This document shows, piece after piece, positions 15,430-16,897 of a stretch of DNA of 16,897 nucleotides; positions within the stretch are counted from its first letter, which is position 1; each line of letters opens with the position of its first letter. The stretch comes from Nitrospinota bacterium (GTDB lineage: Bacteria > Nitrospinota > Nitrospinia > Nitrospinales > Nitrospinaceae), in assembly GCA_027298165.1 (NCBI GenBank), contig JAPUGN010000231.1:1-16897 (forward strand). Reading direction: 5' to 3'. The notes below the pieces were generated by a model that was not told where the DNA came from, did no database searches, and saw only the letters and a list, made by a program, of their open reading frames with translations. Made by a program: the position numbers and the translations under genes.

Positions 15430-15699
15430 ATGCTAACGGATGAAGATGTGTTTGAACGATACGGCGATGTGCCCCTGGCCTTCTCGCACTACTACAACTT
15501 CGTGTTCATTTACAAGAGTGCCGCACTGGATAACGGCGACTGCATCTTTCTGCAACTGGGTGGGACCATGGAAAAAGTGTCGGCCCTATCGGTGGACGTC
15601 GAAGAACATCTCACGCTGAACGAAGACGCCGACCGGGAATTCGCCTACATAAAAAACTCCGACAACCAAGTCATTTGGAAGCATGGTGAAAAAAAATAA
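15430..15699 (+). CDS. Hypothetical protein, 89 aa
   Basis: The function is not recognised. The start is set at ATG 15430, with GGTGG four bases upstream. Longer readings run back to 15268, but their extra residues (such as SPSASSGQAPRRI) are only translated repeat DNA. An in-frame ATG at 15415 would add five residues and has no ribosome site. The protein is acidic and soluble-looking, with no signal peptide or membrane segment. It begins MLTDEDVFERYGDVPLAF, has a central aromatic and hydrophobic part (SHYYNFVFIYKSAALDNGDC) and ends in a lysine-rich tail. GC-rich third positions match the neighbouring genes, which supports a real gene. TTGATA (15388) and TCAAAT (15411) are 17 bases apart, but would leave almost no leader. 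It lies 48 bp before mnmG on the same strand and may be cotranscribed. Confidence 0.65.
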   Translation: MLTDEDVFERYGDVPLAFSHYYNFVFIYKSAALDNGDCIFLQLGGTMEKVSALSVDVEEHLTLNEDADREFAYIKNSDNQVIWKHGEKK

Positions 15700-15747
15700 G
15701 ACGAAAGGATTGCCCTCCCTTCCATTAAGAGGGTATATTAAGAGATT

Positions 15748-16897
15748 ATGAAAAATTACGATGTCATTGTAATCGGTGCCGGGCATGCCGGGTGTGAGGC
15801 GGCGCTGGCGTCCGCGCGGATGGGGTGCGCCACGCTCCTGCTGACGCTCGATCTGGATAAGATCGCCCTGATGCCATGCAATCCGGCCATCGGCGGCGTC
15901 GCCAAGGGCCACATGGTCTACGAAATCGACGCCCTCGGCGGGCAGATGGCGCGCGTCATCGACCAGACCGGTATCCAGTTCCGCATGCTCAACGCCTCGA
16001 AGGGTCCTGCCGTGCAGGGCAACCGTGCGCAGGCAGACAAGCATCAATATAAAAATGAAATGCGCAGCGTGCTGGAAGTGCAAAGCAACCTCACCATCGC
16101 TAAAGAAGAAGCGGAAGAGTTGATCGTCAAAGGCGGAGTGGTCCGCGGCCTGCGCACAGCGCAGGGCAACGAGTACCGGGCGGGCGCCGTGGTCATCACC
16201 ACCGGCACTTTCCTGAAGGGCCTCGTGCACATCGGCATGACCAGCCACCCGGCCGGTCGCGTCGGCGAAAAACCGTCGAACCAACTGTCGGAATCGTTTC
16301 TGGCCTGCGGCTTCGAAGTGGCGCGCCTCAAGACCGGCACGCCGCCGCGTTTGCTCCGCGACACCATCGACTTTTCGAAATGCACCGTTCAGGACGGCGA
16401 CCCCAACCCGAAACCGTTTTCGTTTCAGACCGAATCGGTCGACCAGCGCCCGAAGGTGCCGTGCCATCTCACCTACACCAACGAGAAGACGGCGCAGATC
16501 ATCAAGGAAAACATGCACCTGTCACCGCTCTACAGCGGCAGGATCGCGGGCGTGGGTCCGCGCTACTGCCCCTCCATCGAGGACAAAGTGGTGAAATTTC
16601 CCGACAGAAACTCGCACCACGTTTTCCTCGAACCGGAAGGTTTGGACACGGACTGGATTTATCCCAACGGCATTTCCACCAGCCTGGCGGAGGAGGTGCA
16701 GATTCAGGTGGTGCGCTCGATCCCCGGACTGGAAGAAGCCGAGATCGTGCGGCCCGGTTACGCGGTGGAGTACGACTTCATCCCGCCGACGCAGTTGAAG
16801 GCGACGCTGGAGACCCAGCGCGTGCGCGGACTGTTCCACGCAGGCCAGCTCAATGGAACCTCCGGCTATGAAGAAGCGGCGGCGCAGGGGCTGATCG
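15748..16897 (+). CDS. mnmG: tRNA uridine-5-carboxymethylaminomethyl modification enzyme MnmG (GidA), 3' end outside window
   Basis: The first 383 codons of a protein usually about 620-630 residues long are present, and the frame is open to the window end. With MnmE, MnmG installs the carboxymethylaminomethyl group on the wobble uridine (U34) of several tRNAs, using FAD, NADH and a folate carbon. The FAD-binding GAGHAGCEAA (residues 10-19) opens the protein. LMPCNPAIGGVAKGH with Cys47 is the conserved second motif, KGPAVQGNRAQADK follows, and TGTFLKG lies near 152-158. The segment ending HAGQLNGTSGYEEAAAQG near residue 381 is the family's C-terminal FAD signature. The MnmE-interacting helical domain is outside the window. 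The ribosome site is a weak AAGAG before the ATG. mnmE is not in view. Confidence 0.96.
   Translation, partial: MKNYDVIVIGAGHAGCEAALASARMGCATLLLTLDLDKIALMPCNPAIGGVAKGHMVYEIDALGGQMARVIDQTGIQFRMLNASKGPAVQGNRAQADKHQYKNEMRSVLEVQSNLTIAKEEAEELIVKGGVVRGLRTAQGNEYRAGAVVITTGTFLKGLVHIGMTSHPAGRVGEKPSNQLSESFLACGFEVARLKTGTPPRLLRDTIDFSKCTVQDGDPNPKPFSFQTESVDQRPKVPCHLTYTNEKTAQIIKENMHLSPLYSGRIAGVGPRYCPSIEDKVVKFPDRNSHHVFLEPEGLDTDWIYPNGISTSLAEEVQIQVVRSIPGLEEAEIVRPGYAVEYDFIPPTQLKATLETQRVRGLFHAGQLNGTSGYEEAAAQGLI

Noticed and set aside
15268..15699. A 143-codon version of the small gene upstream of mnmG
   Set aside because: The first 54 or so codons translate the palindromic repeat and the spacer behind it. The ribosome site and protein-like sequence support a start at 15430.
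15710..15735. A small inverted repeat CCCTC...GAGGG between the 89-aa gene and mnmG
   Set aside because: The stem is five pairs with no T-run, so it is not credible as a terminator.

Overview
The window looks like a chromosomal segment of a Gram-negative bacterium with moderately GC-rich genes. The Gram-negative signs are an outer-membrane beta-barrel protein with a signal peptide, a NagZ peptidoglycan-recycling enzyme and an MsbA-sized ABC exporter. The gene mix (pyruvate phosphate dikinase, GH57 glucanotransferase, ComDE-like decarboxylase, divergent FabF) would fit a Nitrospinota/Nitrospina-like or deltaproteobacterial-type genome. That placement is an impression from protein character, not a search result. 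There are 13 protein genes, two of them cut by the window ends. No rRNA, tRNA, CRISPR array, transposase or integrase was seen.

Left part (1-3275). A beta-ketoacyl-ACP synthase gene (minus, its C-terminal end outside the window) is divergent from nagZ (plus). The roughly 210 bp between them hold plausible promoters for both. After nagZ comes a clearly AT-rich stretch of about 680 bp with a likely nagZ terminator, a strong sigma70-type promoter and a hairpin leader. It leads into a small XRE-type helix-turn-helix regulator, the only gene here with an accessory flavour.

Middle (3310-9345). Five closely spaced minus-strand genes look like one transcription unit. In order of transcription they are an extended-SDR NAD-dependent epimerase/dehydratase, the alpha and beta subunits of a ComDE-type (sulfopyruvate/phosphonopyruvate) TPP decarboxylase, an MsbA-type ABC exporter and a GH57 4-alpha-glucanotransferase/alpha-amylase. 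The two decarboxylase genes overlap by 14 bp; the other gaps are 32 to 71 bp. This is the most interesting part: a carboxyl-removing enzyme of C3 sulfonate/phosphonate metabolism beside a sugar-nucleotide-type SDR and an exporter, without the usual partner genes (PEP mutase, ComA/B/C) in view.

Right part (9559-16897). ppdK (pyruvate phosphate dikinase) and glyS (glycyl-tRNA synthetase beta chain) follow on the minus strand; glyQ is not adjacent. The glyS start should be at 14361, because the longer reading starts inside the promoter's -35 element. Next is an outer-membrane beta-barrel gene (minus) with its own promoter and a very good terminator. Upstream of it lies a palindromic dispersed-type repeat (15241-15336). 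On the plus strand follow an 89-aa protein of unknown function and the first 383 codons of mnmG.

Most genes are housekeeping: fatty-acid synthesis, wall recycling, carbon metabolism, translation and tRNA modification. The unusual material is the SDR-ComDE-ABC-GH57 unit, the AT-rich regulator locus and the palindromic repeat.
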